A stretch of 5,067 bases of DNA from Brevundimonas sp. UBA4609. Its GTDB lineage: Bacteria > Pseudomonadota > Alphaproteobacteria > Caulobacterales > Caulobacteraceae. The notes beneath the pieces are model-generated. The model had not been told where the DNA came from. It made no database searches and saw only the letters and a list, made by a program, of their open reading frames with translations. Made by a program: the position numbers and the translations under genes. The stretch spans positions 1 through 5,067 of the forward strand of contig DGIZ01000233.1 in assembly GCA_002386585.1 (NCBI GenBank). The letters are read 5' to 3'. This document shows, piece by piece, positions 1-5,067 of the stretch; positions within the stretch are counted from its first letter, which is position 1; every line of letters starts with the position of its first letter.

Positions 1-2104
1 CGCCGCTGCGTGCGTTCATGCGGGCCATGGCCGCCGGGTCCGGCTTGCCGAAGGCGGTCGAGAAGTTCAGACCCCAGCGGATTTCCTGTTGCTCGGCCTT
101 CTGGAAGTTCAAGGGCCGGGCGTCAATCGACACCAGATTGCCGTCCAGGTCGCGCGTGAAGCGCTCGGGTAGTGCGGCTTCCAGTTCGGGCGTGATGGTT
201 GGGAAGGAGGCGATGGAGCCTTCCGTCTCGGTCCGGGTGTAGTTGGCCGTGAAGCGCAGATCCTTGTCCTTCAGCGGGGTCAGGTTGACGCCGAACTTCA
301 GGACGCGCTTGGTCTCCTCGGACAGGTTGGGGTTGCCGCCCTCGATGCGGACGATGTTGACCGACTGGCCGGTGGCGAAGTCATAGACCGGCACGTTCGG
401 AGTCGAGATCGTCGGGTCGTTCAGTTGCGACATCGACGGGGCCTTCTGTTCGTCGGCCCAGCTGGCGGTGAAGTTGACCGGTTCCCACGGGGACCAGTTC
501 AGCCCGACCGTATAGGCCGACAGGCCGCCGAAGTCGGACAGGTCTTCGTAGGCCAGGTTCAGATTGGCCGATAGGTCGCCGAGCGCGCCCAGCACTTCGC
601 GGTCGCGGTTGGCGATGGGCAGGTTGAAGTTGCCCGAGGCGCTGGTGCGGTCGCGCGACAGGGAGCGTTCGGAGAAGACGCTGGCCTGCTCTGCCTCGGA
701 GAAGCGCAGGTTCTCGGAGTCCAGCGACTGGCTGTCGAAGCCGACCTTGAAGGTCGAGGTCAGCGATCCGGCCGGGCCTTCCCAGGCCGTGCCGTTGATG
801 ACGCCCTCGATGCTGGACTTGCTGGAGATGGAGCGCGCGGTGTCGAACGGATTGGCCGGCAACTGGCCCAGGTCGCCGAACGGGTCGATGGTCCCGGCCG
901 TCACGCCCGCCTGCAGGGCGTCGTCGTTGAGGCCGCGGCCGGTGCGGGTCTTGGTCTCGGTGCGGTCGTAGCCGCCGTTCACCGTCCAGCGCCAGTCGCC
1001 CAGATAGCCGTCGACCAGGAAGCCCAGCTGGCCGGACAGGGTGTCGGTCTGCCGTCCAAGCGCGCCGGGCGCGTCGACATAGCGGTGCAGCAGCACGTCG
1101 CTGGCGAAGGGCGAATAGGGGCTGGCAGAGGGCAGGGCCAGGCTGAGGCCCGGCAGGCCCAGGTAGGAGAAGCTGGACGCATCCTCCAGTTCCCCGCTGA
1201 GCGTCAGTGACATCGTCTGGTTCAGGTCGCGCACCAGGGAGCCGGAGATGGAGCCGTTCTCACGCTTGGGCGACAAGGTGCGATAGGCGGTCAGGTCGTC
1301 GGTGCGGGGTCCGACGCCGAAGTCGGCCAAGCTGGCGCCGCCCGCTGCGCCCGCACCGACCGAGGCCGTCGTGATGCTCTGGCCCAGCAGCGCCGACAGG
1401 GCGGGGTCGATCTCGCCGCCGCCGGGCGACGTGACGTTGCCCATCAGATCATAGGGCGTCCCGTCGCGGACGATGTTGCGCTCGGTCTCGAACAGGGGCG
1501 TGTCGCGCTCGTATTCCAGGTCCAGCGTCCAGCGCTGCTTGCCCGAGATGCGCAGGACGTTGCTTTCCAGGTCGGTCATGGTGCGGCCGCCCTGGTCGGG
1601 ACGGCGAGCGGTGGCCTGCATGGTGACGGAGCGGAAGTCGGCCTTCAGCACGAAGTTCACGACCCGCTGGTCGGCGCTGTAGCCATAGGAGAGGGCGGTT
1701 TCCTCGGGCAGGATCTCGGTGCGCTCGATGGCCTCCGGCGGGATGCCGCGAATCTCGCGGAAGCCCGAGATGCGTCGCCCGTTGACCAGGAAGACCGGAG
1801 AGCCGCCGCGCGAGCTGCGCGTCACCGGCTCCAGCAGCGTCATCAGCTCTTCGATGCTGCTGGCCCCGTAGGCCTTGATCTGCTCCTCGTCGAGAGTCAG
1901 TTCGGGTTCATAATCGCCCAGGGCCGCGCCGCGACGGGCGGTGGTGACGACCTCCAGCGTGCCCAGATCGTAGGCGTCCGCGTCGATCTCTTCCTGCGGC
2001 ACGGGGGTCGCGGTCTGGGCGGGCGTGGATTGCGGCGGAACGGCCGCCGCCGTGTCGGCAGGGGACAGGGAGGCGAGGGCGAACAGCAAGGCGACTGGCG
2101 ACAT
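1..2104 (-). CDS. TonB-dependent receptor, C-terminus cut off by the left window edge
   Basis: This is an outer-membrane TonB-dependent receptor of unknown substrate. The frame is open from the ATG at 2104 to the window edge, giving 701 residues without the last barrel strands. Residues 1-21 are a short hydrophobic export signal (MSPVALLFALASLSPADTAA) that lacks the usual basic N-terminus. A TonB-box-like stretch, TLEVVTTARR, lies near residues 49-58. The plug follows at about 59-155, with FLVNGRRISGF (105-115), PPEAIERTEILPEE (122-135) and YGYSADQRVVNFVLK (140-154). The rest is alternating beta-barrel sequence, including GGNPNLSEETKRVLKFG (589-605), a common TBDR barrel motif. The start is supported by AGGA six bases upstream. 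This plug style is typical of a receptor family expanded in Caulobacterales and sphingomonads, usually 850-1000 residues; from memory, relatives carry a Gly-rich insert near the C-terminus, which would lie off-window. The gene follows the ZnuD-like gene by 233 bp on the same strand, so joint transcription is possible. The family call is firm; the substrate is unknown. Confidence 0.9.
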   Translation of the reverse strand, partial: MSPVALLFALASLSPADTAAAVPPQSTPAQTATPVPQEEIDADAYDLGTLEVVTTARRGAALGDYEPELTLDEEQIKAYGASSIEELMTLLEPVTRSSRGGSPVFLVNGRRISGFREIRGIPPEAIERTEILPEETALSYGYSADQRVVNFVLKADFRSVTMQATARRPDQGGRTMTDLESNVLRISGKQRWTLDLEYERDTPLFETERNIVRDGTPYDLMGNVTSPGGGEIDPALSALLGQSITTASVGAGAAGGASLADFGVGPRTDDLTAYRTLSPKRENGSISGSLVRDLNQTMSLTLSGELEDASSFSYLGLPGLSLALPSASPYSPFASDVLLHRYVDAPGALGRQTDTLSGQLGFLVDGYLGDWRWTVNGGYDRTETKTRTGRGLNDDALQAGVTAGTIDPFGDLGQLPANPFDTARSISSKSSIEGVINGTAWEGPAGSLTSTFKVGFDSQSLDSENLRFSEAEQASVFSERSLSRDRTSASGNFNLPIANRDREVLGALGDLSANLNLAYEDLSDFGGLSAYTVGLNWSPWEPVNFTASWADEQKAPSMSQLNDPTISTPNVPVYDFATGQSVNIVRIEGGNPNLSEETKRVLKFGVNLTPLKDKDLRFTANYTRTETEGSIASFPTITPELEAALPERFTRDLDGNLVSIDARPLNFQKAEQQEIRWGLNFSTAFGKPDPAAMARMNARSG

Positions 2105-2110
2105 GTCGAG

Positions 2111-2114
2111 TCCT
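2111..2114 (-). promoter_or_regulatory. Ribosome binding site of the left TonB-dependent receptor
   Basis: AGGA on the minus strand sits six bases before the ATG at 2104. It decides the start in favour of this ATG: the frame stays open upstream, but alternative GTG (2137) and TTG (2122) codons lack a comparable Shine-Dalgarno sequence and would put an acidic residue inside the signal peptide. Confidence 0.6.
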
Positions 2115-2220
2115 AAAGACAACCGGGGAGTAGGCACGCTCGCGCTCGACGCCCTGTCTCGTCGATCGCATCGCTTCGAATAAAGAACGATGTGCGCCGA
2201 AAAGGGGCGCCTTCGCTCTG

Positions 2221-2236
2221 CAGGATTAAACTCCTG
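2221..2236. repeat. Short inverted repeat, possible operator
   Basis: CAGGA (2221-2225) and TCCTG (2232-2236) form a perfect 5-bp inverted repeat around a 6-base AT-rich spacer, TTAAAC. The symmetry extends by a G-T wobble and a T-A pair on the flanks. It overlaps the best -10-like sequence on the plus strand (TGTAAT, 2235-2240). It could be a regulator site for the flanking receptor or for a plus-strand RNA. No regulator family is recognised, and a repeat this short can occur by chance. Confidence 0.25.
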
Positions 2237-2246
2237 TAATAAGGGG

Positions 2247-2321
2247 CTTAGTCCTGTCCGAACCGACAAGACTCCAACGCACGAAGGGACGGAATCCGTC
2301 GGATCCCGTCCCTCGTTTTTT
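2247..2321 (+). ncRNA. Candidate small RNA of about 75 nt in the receptor gap
   Basis: This is a hypothesis built from three adjacent elements on the plus strand. A weak promoter-like pair (TTCGCT at 2212-2217, 17-base spacer, TGTAAT at 2235-2240) predicts a start near 2247. A stem-loop spans 2250-2273: AGTC and TGTC on the left pair with GACA and GACT on the right, with one C/A mismatch and the loop CGAACC. A strong terminator hairpin with six Ts ends at 2321. Both neighbouring genes lie on the minus strand, so neither needs a plus-strand terminator here. No open reading frame with a ribosome site fits the interval. I do not recognise an RNA family. The -35 match is poor, and the hairpins could instead act in the minus-strand leader of the downstream receptor. 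Confidence 0.3.
2281..2321 (+). terminator. Rho-independent terminator pointing plus, opposite to both flanking genes
   Basis: GGGACGG (2286-2292) pairs with CCGTCCC (2306-2312). An inner stem, ATCC (2294-2297) with GGAT (2301-2304), closes a GTC loop after one A/C mismatch, and outer pairs CG/CG and A/T extend it past a single bulged A. Six Ts follow at 2316-2321. On the plus strand this is a textbook intrinsic terminator. Read on the minus strand, as an RNA leaving the ZnuD-like gene, the same hairpin is preceded by As and followed by CGTGCGTTGG, with no U-tract. It would therefore be a weak terminator for that gene, though the hairpin could still protect the 3' end of its mRNA. Confidence 0.6.
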
Positions 2322-2337
2322 GCAGCGGCGAAGAAAC

Positions 2338-4464
2338 CTAGAAGCGGGCGCGTACGCCCACCGTCAGGTTGCGCCCGCGCAGGGGCGCCGTCTCGGCCAG
2401 GAAGGAGGCGTGGTTGAACGCCGTCTCATCCAGCAGATTGGTCCCGCGCAGGAAGATCTGCGAGCGTACCGGCCCCAGATCGACGTCATAGGCCACGGTG
2501 GCGTTGACCATGTCGTAGCCCGGCGTCTCCGTTTCGAAGGCGGCGATGTCGGTCTGCTTGAAGGTGCGGCTGTATTCGACGTCGCCCGACCACGGCCCCT
2601 GGAAGGCGGCCAGGCGCACGCCCGCCCGCGCCGCCGGGATGCGGGGCAGGTTCCCGCCGTCGCCCTTGAGCTCGCCCTCGACGTAGTCGCCGAAGACCGT
2701 GCCCGACAGCCACGGGGTGAACTGTTGCGTCAGCTCGCCCTCGATGCCGGTGAAGGTCGCGTCGGCCTGGCTGTAGCGGATCAGGCGGAAGTCCTCGTAC
2801 TGATCCAGCGTCCGGGCGAAGATGTAGTCGTCATAGACGTAGTGGTAGGCGCTGACCGAGCCGGTCAGGGGGCCTTCGGTCTTGCGCAGGGTCAGCTCGA
2901 TCGAGTTGGCCGTCTCGACGTCCAACGCAGCGTCGCCGATCTCATAGGTGTTGGTCGCCAGGTGGACGCCGTCGGCGTACAGCTCCTGGGCCGAGGGCGC
3001 GCGCTGCGAGCGCGACAGCGACACGGCGCCCGACCAGCCGGGGGTGAAGTGCCACACCGCCGAACCGGAGATGGAGAAGGGCTTGTGTTCGACGTCGGGC
3101 AGGCCGATGGCCGAGGCCTCCTGCCATTCCTGACGCAGGGCGCCTTCCAGGTGCCACAGGCCGATCTCGTATTCCTCCATCACGAACAGGCCGGTGTTCT
3201 TGGTCGTGCTGGGCGCCAGGAAGCTCTCTTCGCCGACGGCGGCGAAATCGCTCTTGCTCAGTTGCAGGCCGAGCACGCCGCGGAAGCCCGCGATCTCGCG
3301 GTGCTGGGCCTCGATGCGGCCGTCGTAGCCCTTGTTGGTGAAGGTGGTCGAGACGACGCCTTCCTCGAGCTCGCTGTGCTCATAGTCGGTGTAGCCGGCG
3401 CGCAGGCGCACGTTCTCGATGCCCGGCAGCGGGTCGCGCAGTTCGCCGCGCAGGTCGACGCGGCGGCTCTTCAGGCGGACCTCGGGAGCGGCGTGGTCGT
3501 GATCGCCTTCATGCTCGTGCCCGTGATCGTCGTCGCCATGGCCATGATCGTCGTCGTGACCGTGGTCGTGGCCGCCGCCGCAGTGCAGGTGGTCGCCGTG
3601 CGGGTGGCAGCCCTCATATTCATGGCTGTGACCGGCCAGGCCATAGCGACTGGTCTGTTCCGTATAGGCCGCGCCCAGATAGCCGCGCGACCCGATCCAG
3701 GAGGCGCCCAGCGTCGCCGTCGAGGTCTCGTTGTAGGAGCCGTCCAGGCGCGGTTCGTCCCAGCCGGGAACCTTGTAGTCGTCCGACTTGCGCGCCGCCG
3801 CCTCGATGCGGACGGCGAAGTTGCCGGCGCCCACCGTCATGCCGACCACGCCGGCTTCCTCGTTGTCGACCGAGCCGCGACGGTATTCGGCCACGCCCTC
3901 GCCTCCGTTCGCCGGGACGCGGGTCGGAATCTTCTTGTCCAGCAGATTGACCGCACCGCCGATGGCGCCGCCGCCGTAGAGCAGGGCCGCCGGGCCGCGC
4001 AGGATCTCGACGCCTTCCAGCAGCAGGGGTTCGCCGGACACGGCGTGGTCGGGCGAGACTTCGGAGGCGTCCATCAGGCCCGCGCCCTCGCTCAGCACCT
4101 TGACGCGGGGCGAGGTCTGGCCGCGCACCACCGGACGGCTGGCCCCGCCGCCGAAGGTGTCGGAGTTGACGCCGGGAATGCTGTTCAGGGTGTCGCCCAG
4201 GGTCGATTGGCGCCGATGGACCAGATCATCGCCGCTCAGCAGGGCGACGTGCGAACCGACGTCGTCGCCTGCGCGGCCCAGGGGCAGGGCGCGCACCACG
4301 ACCTCGTCCACCTCATAGGCGCCGGCGTCGCGGGCGGCGTGATCGTGAGGGTCGCCCTGCGACTGACGCTGCACGGCGTCCTCAGCGAAAGCGGGCGCAG
4401 CGGCGCCCAGGCTGGTCAGCGCCGCCGCCCCCGCGGCGGTCAGCAGGAAGGTCCGAAATCGCAT
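2338..4464 (-). CDS. znuD: ZnuD-like TonB-dependent zinc receptor
   Basis: This outer-membrane receptor probably takes up zinc, or a zinc complex, using TonB-ExbB-ExbD energy. It is complete: 708 residues from ATG 4464, or 711 from an in-frame ATG at 4473, which I number from below. The signal peptide is residues 1-30, ending APAFA. A short HDH-containing linker leads to the TonB box, DEVVVRA (56-62). The plug (about 63-183) carries the ZnuD hallmarks SPDHAVSGEPLLLEGVEILR (140-159) and GPAALLYGGGAIGGAVN (160-176). Residues 282-327 hold 16 His, 10 Asp and two Cys (289, 298), as expected for an extracellular metal-gathering loop. The protein ends NHASFLAETAPLRGR...RF, with the terminal Phe used for barrel assembly. 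ATG 4464 is preferred because GGGGA lies eight bases upstream, while 4473 has GGGG directly abutting it. A Zur-like box overlaps the likely promoter. The receptor class is sure; zinc over nickel or cobalt is inferred from the plug motifs and the operator. Confidence 0.9.
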   Translation of the reverse strand: MRFRTFLLTAAGAAALTSLGAAAPAFAEDAVQRQSQGDPHDHAARDAGAYEVDEVVVRALPLGRAGDDVGSHVALLSGDDLVHRRQSTLGDTLNSIPGVNSDTFGGGASRPVVRGQTSPRVKVLSEGAGLMDASEVSPDHAVSGEPLLLEGVEILRGPAALLYGGGAIGGAVNLLDKKIPTRVPANGGEGVAEYRRGSVDNEEAGVVGMTVGAGNFAVRIEAAARKSDDYKVPGWDEPRLDGSYNETSTATLGASWIGSRGYLGAAYTEQTSRYGLAGHSHEYEGCHPHGDHLHCGGGHDHGHDDDHGHGDDDHGHEHEGDHDHAAPEVRLKSRRVDLRGELRDPLPGIENVRLRAGYTDYEHSELEEGVVSTTFTNKGYDGRIEAQHREIAGFRGVLGLQLSKSDFAAVGEESFLAPSTTKNTGLFVMEEYEIGLWHLEGALRQEWQEASAIGLPDVEHKPFSISGSAVWHFTPGWSGAVSLSRSQRAPSAQELYADGVHLATNTYEIGDAALDVETANSIELTLRKTEGPLTGSVSAYHYVYDDYIFARTLDQYEDFRLIRYSQADATFTGIEGELTQQFTPWLSGTVFGDYVEGELKGDGGNLPRIPAARAGVRLAAFQGPWSGDVEYSRTFKQTDIAAFETETPGYDMVNATVAYDVDLGPVRSQIFLRGTNLLDETAFNHASFLAETAPLRGRNLTVGVRARF
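3493..3630 (-). other. His/Asp-rich metal-binding segment of the ZnuD-like receptor
   Basis: These codons encode residues 282-327 (numbering from ATG 4473): 16 His and 10 Asp among 46 residues, with Cys289 and Cys298 eight residues apart. The segment sits between barrel strands, directly after AAYTEQTSRYGLAGHSHEYE, which fits a surface loop. Neisseria ZnuD has a comparable Cys/His-bearing loop that captures zinc (established for that family). The two Cys could form a disulphide or join in metal binding; the sequence alone cannot tell which. Confidence 0.8.
3514..3555 (-). repeat. Two tandem 21-bp units coding DDDHGHG and DDDHGHE
   Basis: Units 3535-3555 and 3514-3534 match at 16 of 21 bases and share the 11-base block TGATCGTCGTC on the plus strand. 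They encode the heptads DDDHGHG (307-313) and DDDHGHE (314-320). In-frame duplication by slippage would lengthen the His/Asp loop without breaking the gene, so its length probably varies between strains. Confidence 0.6.
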
Positions 4465-4472
4465 GTCACGCA

Positions 4473-4477
4473 TCCCC
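4473..4477 (-). promoter_or_regulatory. Ribosome binding site deciding the znuD start
   Basis: GGGGA on the minus strand lies eight bases before the ATG at 4464. The other in-frame ATG, at 4473, overlaps this motif and has no Shine-Dalgarno sequence at usable distance. The three extra residues (MRD) would still leave a functional signal peptide, so the choice is likely but not certain. Confidence 0.5.
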
Positions 4478-4495
4478 GTTACAATGATGTGAGGC

Positions 4496-4524
4496 TTGAT
4501 ATGTTATAGTATATCATTACGCAA
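4496..4524 (-). promoter_or_regulatory. Candidate promoter of the ZnuD-like gene
   Basis: Reading the minus strand, TTGCGT (4524-4519) is a -35-like hexamer and TATCAA (4501-4496) a -10-like hexamer, with a 17-base spacer. Transcription would start near 4489, giving a leader of about 25 nt to ATG 4464. The spacer is almost exactly the Zur-like box, so a bound repressor would block RNA polymerase. Confidence 0.45.
4498..4520. promoter_or_regulatory. Zur-box-like operator
   Basis: The core ATGTTATAGTATATCAT (4501-4517) differs at only two of 17 positions from ATGTTATAATATAACAT, a form of the enterobacterial Zur consensus as I remember it; the first difference is the variable centre base. The wider site also shows dyad symmetry: TGATATGTTATAGTATATCA (4497-4516) matches its own reverse complement at 16 of 20 bases. 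It is a conspicuous AT-rich island in a GC-rich genome and lies over the znuD promoter. Zur represses zinc-uptake genes when zinc is plentiful, in keeping with the gene it faces. Another Fur-family protein is the alternative. Confidence 0.7.
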
Positions 4525-4532
4525 CCGCTCCC

Positions 4533-4562
4533 TTGACGATTTCGTCCTGGGGGAGCCTTCAC
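4533..4562 (+). promoter_or_regulatory. Weak candidate promoter of the lipoprotein gene
   Basis: TTGACG (4533-4538) is a good -35 match and also fits the Caulobacter housekeeping-sigma -35 form. The -10 is poor: GCCTTCAC (4555-4562) shares only about half of the Caulobacter GCTANAWC pattern, at a 16-base spacing. If real, it starts about 40 bases before the ATG and lies beyond the Zur-like box, so that box would not directly block it. Confidence 0.3.
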
Positions 4563-4595
4563 AAGCCCGCGACGTTGCAGCAGGGTCGCTGCTTC

Positions 4596-4602
4596 AAGGG
4601 GG
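4596..4602 (+). promoter_or_regulatory. Ribosome binding site of the MliC-like lipoprotein
   Basis: AAGGGGG lies five bases before the ATG at 4608, and this ATG opens directly into a lipoprotein signal peptide. Together these fix the start. Confidence 0.6.
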
Positions 4603-4607
4603 CCGCC

Positions 4608-5067
4608 ATGACCAGATCCGCCACGTTCCAAGCCATCGCCGTGACCGCCGGGTTCGGGCTGCTGGCCGCCGGTTGCTCTCAGCAGAAGCCAGCCGAACCG
4701 ACTTCGCCGATCGAGGCGCCGGTCGCTCAGAGCGCCGCCGCCGTGGGCTACGCCTGTGAGAGCGGCAAGACGATCGCCGTCGCCTATCCCGACGCCCAGA
4801 CCGCCCGCCTGTCTTACGAAGGCAAGGACTATGTCCTGACCAGCGTGGTTTCCGCGAGCGGCGCCCGTTACGCAGGCCAGGGGCTGGAGTGGTGGACGGC
4901 CAGCCGGGGCGAGACGGAGAGCGGCACGTTGAGCCGTGCAGGCCAGGGGGATCAGGCGGGCGGCGTCATCGTCGAGCGCTGCAGCCGTCCGGTCGCCGCC
5001 GTGGCCCCGCCGCCGTCGGGCGCGCCCTGCGCCGCCGAAAACCTCCGCCTGGCGGTCGAGGGCGGGG
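4608..5067 (+). CDS. MliC-type lysozyme-inhibitor lipoprotein, C-terminus cut off by the right window edge
   Basis: This is a membrane-anchored periplasmic protein with a C-type lysozyme inhibitor (MliC/PliC) domain; the family blocks the active site of attacking lysozymes and so protects the cell wall. The visible part is 153 residues. The signal peptide ends in a relaxed lipobox, LAAGC, with the lipidated Cys at 23. A Pro/Ala-rich linker covers about 24-45. The MliC domain covers about 46-126: GYACESGKTIAVAY (47-60), a SASGARY block (82-88), LEWWTASRG (93-101) and Cys125, which probably pairs with Cys50. The Lys that normally follows the Trp pair seems to be missing, with Arg100 nearby. After another Pro-rich linker, residues 139-153 (APCAAENLRLAVEGG) start a second segment resembling the opening of DUF4232 domains. 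The gene diverges from the ZnuD-like gene. The MliC call is fairly firm; the second domain is a guess from 15 residues. Confidence 0.75.
   Translation, partial: MTRSATFQAIAVTAGFGLLAAGCSQQKPAEPTSPIEAPVAQSAAAVGYACESGKTIAVAYPDAQTARLSYEGKDYVLTSVVSASGARYAGQGLEWWTASRGETESGTLSRAGQGDQAGGVIVERCSRPVAAVAPPPSGAPCAAENLRLAVEGG

Noticed and set aside
564..971. A 135-codon plus-strand frame, with other short frames inside the left receptor
   Set aside because: All are antisense to a continuous receptor frame, rich in Ser/Arg/Pro from codon mirroring, and lack start signals.
1908..2171. An 87-codon minus-strand frame overlapping the receptor start
   Set aside because: It is in a different frame from the receptor, its product is an Arg/Gly-rich shadow, and the receptor frame carries the signal peptide and plug motifs.
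2105..2337. A second Zur-like site before the left receptor
   Set aside because: No AT-rich palindrome resembling the site at 4498-4520 is present in this gap; only the short CAGGA/TCCTG repeat is seen.
2190..2417. A 75-codon plus-strand frame starting in the receptor gap
   Set aside because: It runs straight through the terminator hairpin and T-tract into the antisense of znuD, has no ribosome site, and its product has no recognisable features.
2320..4509. A 729-codon open frame on the plus strand covering the whole ZnuD-like gene
   Set aside because: It begins at a TTG inside the terminator T-run with no ribosome site. Its protein is low-complexity Ala/Arg/Gly/Val/Gln with no family features. 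The opposite strand encodes a clear receptor. Long antisense frames are common opposite high-GC genes.
4496..4759. An 87-codon plus-strand frame starting inside the Zur-like box
   Set aside because: It is out of frame with the lipoprotein, whose ATG at 4608 has a strong ribosome site, a lipobox and MliC motifs.

Overview
The window is a high-GC (roughly two-thirds G+C) bacterial segment. Codon use, the alphaproteobacterial style of the two TonB-dependent receptors (TBDRs) and the gene set suggest a Caulobacterales member, with Brevundimonas or a relative my best guess. No rRNA, tRNA or marker gene is present, so this is an inference from style.

Layout: positions 1-2104 (minus strand) hold most of a large TBDR whose C-terminal end runs off the left edge. 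A 233-bp gap (2105-2337) holds no convincing protein gene. It does contain a Rho-independent-terminator-like hairpin whose U-tract lies on the plus strand, opposite to both flanking genes, with a second hairpin and a weak promoter-like sequence upstream, so a short plus-strand RNA of about 75 nt is possible. Positions 2338-4464 (minus strand) hold a complete ZnuD-type outer-membrane zinc receptor with a striking extracellular-type His/Asp-rich segment. A 143-bp divergent intergenic region (4465-4607) carries an AT-rich, Zur-box-like operator lying over a plausible znuD promoter. From 4608 (plus strand) to the right edge is the start of a lipoprotein with an MliC-type (C-type lysozyme inhibitor) domain and the beginning of a second, Cys-containing segment.

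How the parts fit: the ZnuD-like receptor would bind zinc or a zinc complex at the cell surface and import it across the outer membrane with TonB/ExbB/ExbD energy. The Zur-like box would shut this off when zinc is sufficient. The second receptor, on the same strand 233 bp downstream, may be co-transcribed or separately controlled; its substrate cannot be read from sequence. The divergent MliC-like lipoprotein is a periplasmic envelope-defence protein. It shares the upstream region with znuD, but the sequence does not prove that it is zinc-regulated.

The main points for a second look are the candidate antisense-oriented small RNA in the TBDR gap, the Zur-box/promoter overlap, the heptad-repeated metal-binding loop, and the altered inhibitory motif plus extra domain in the MliC protein. 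No mobile element, CRISPR array or defence system is visible.
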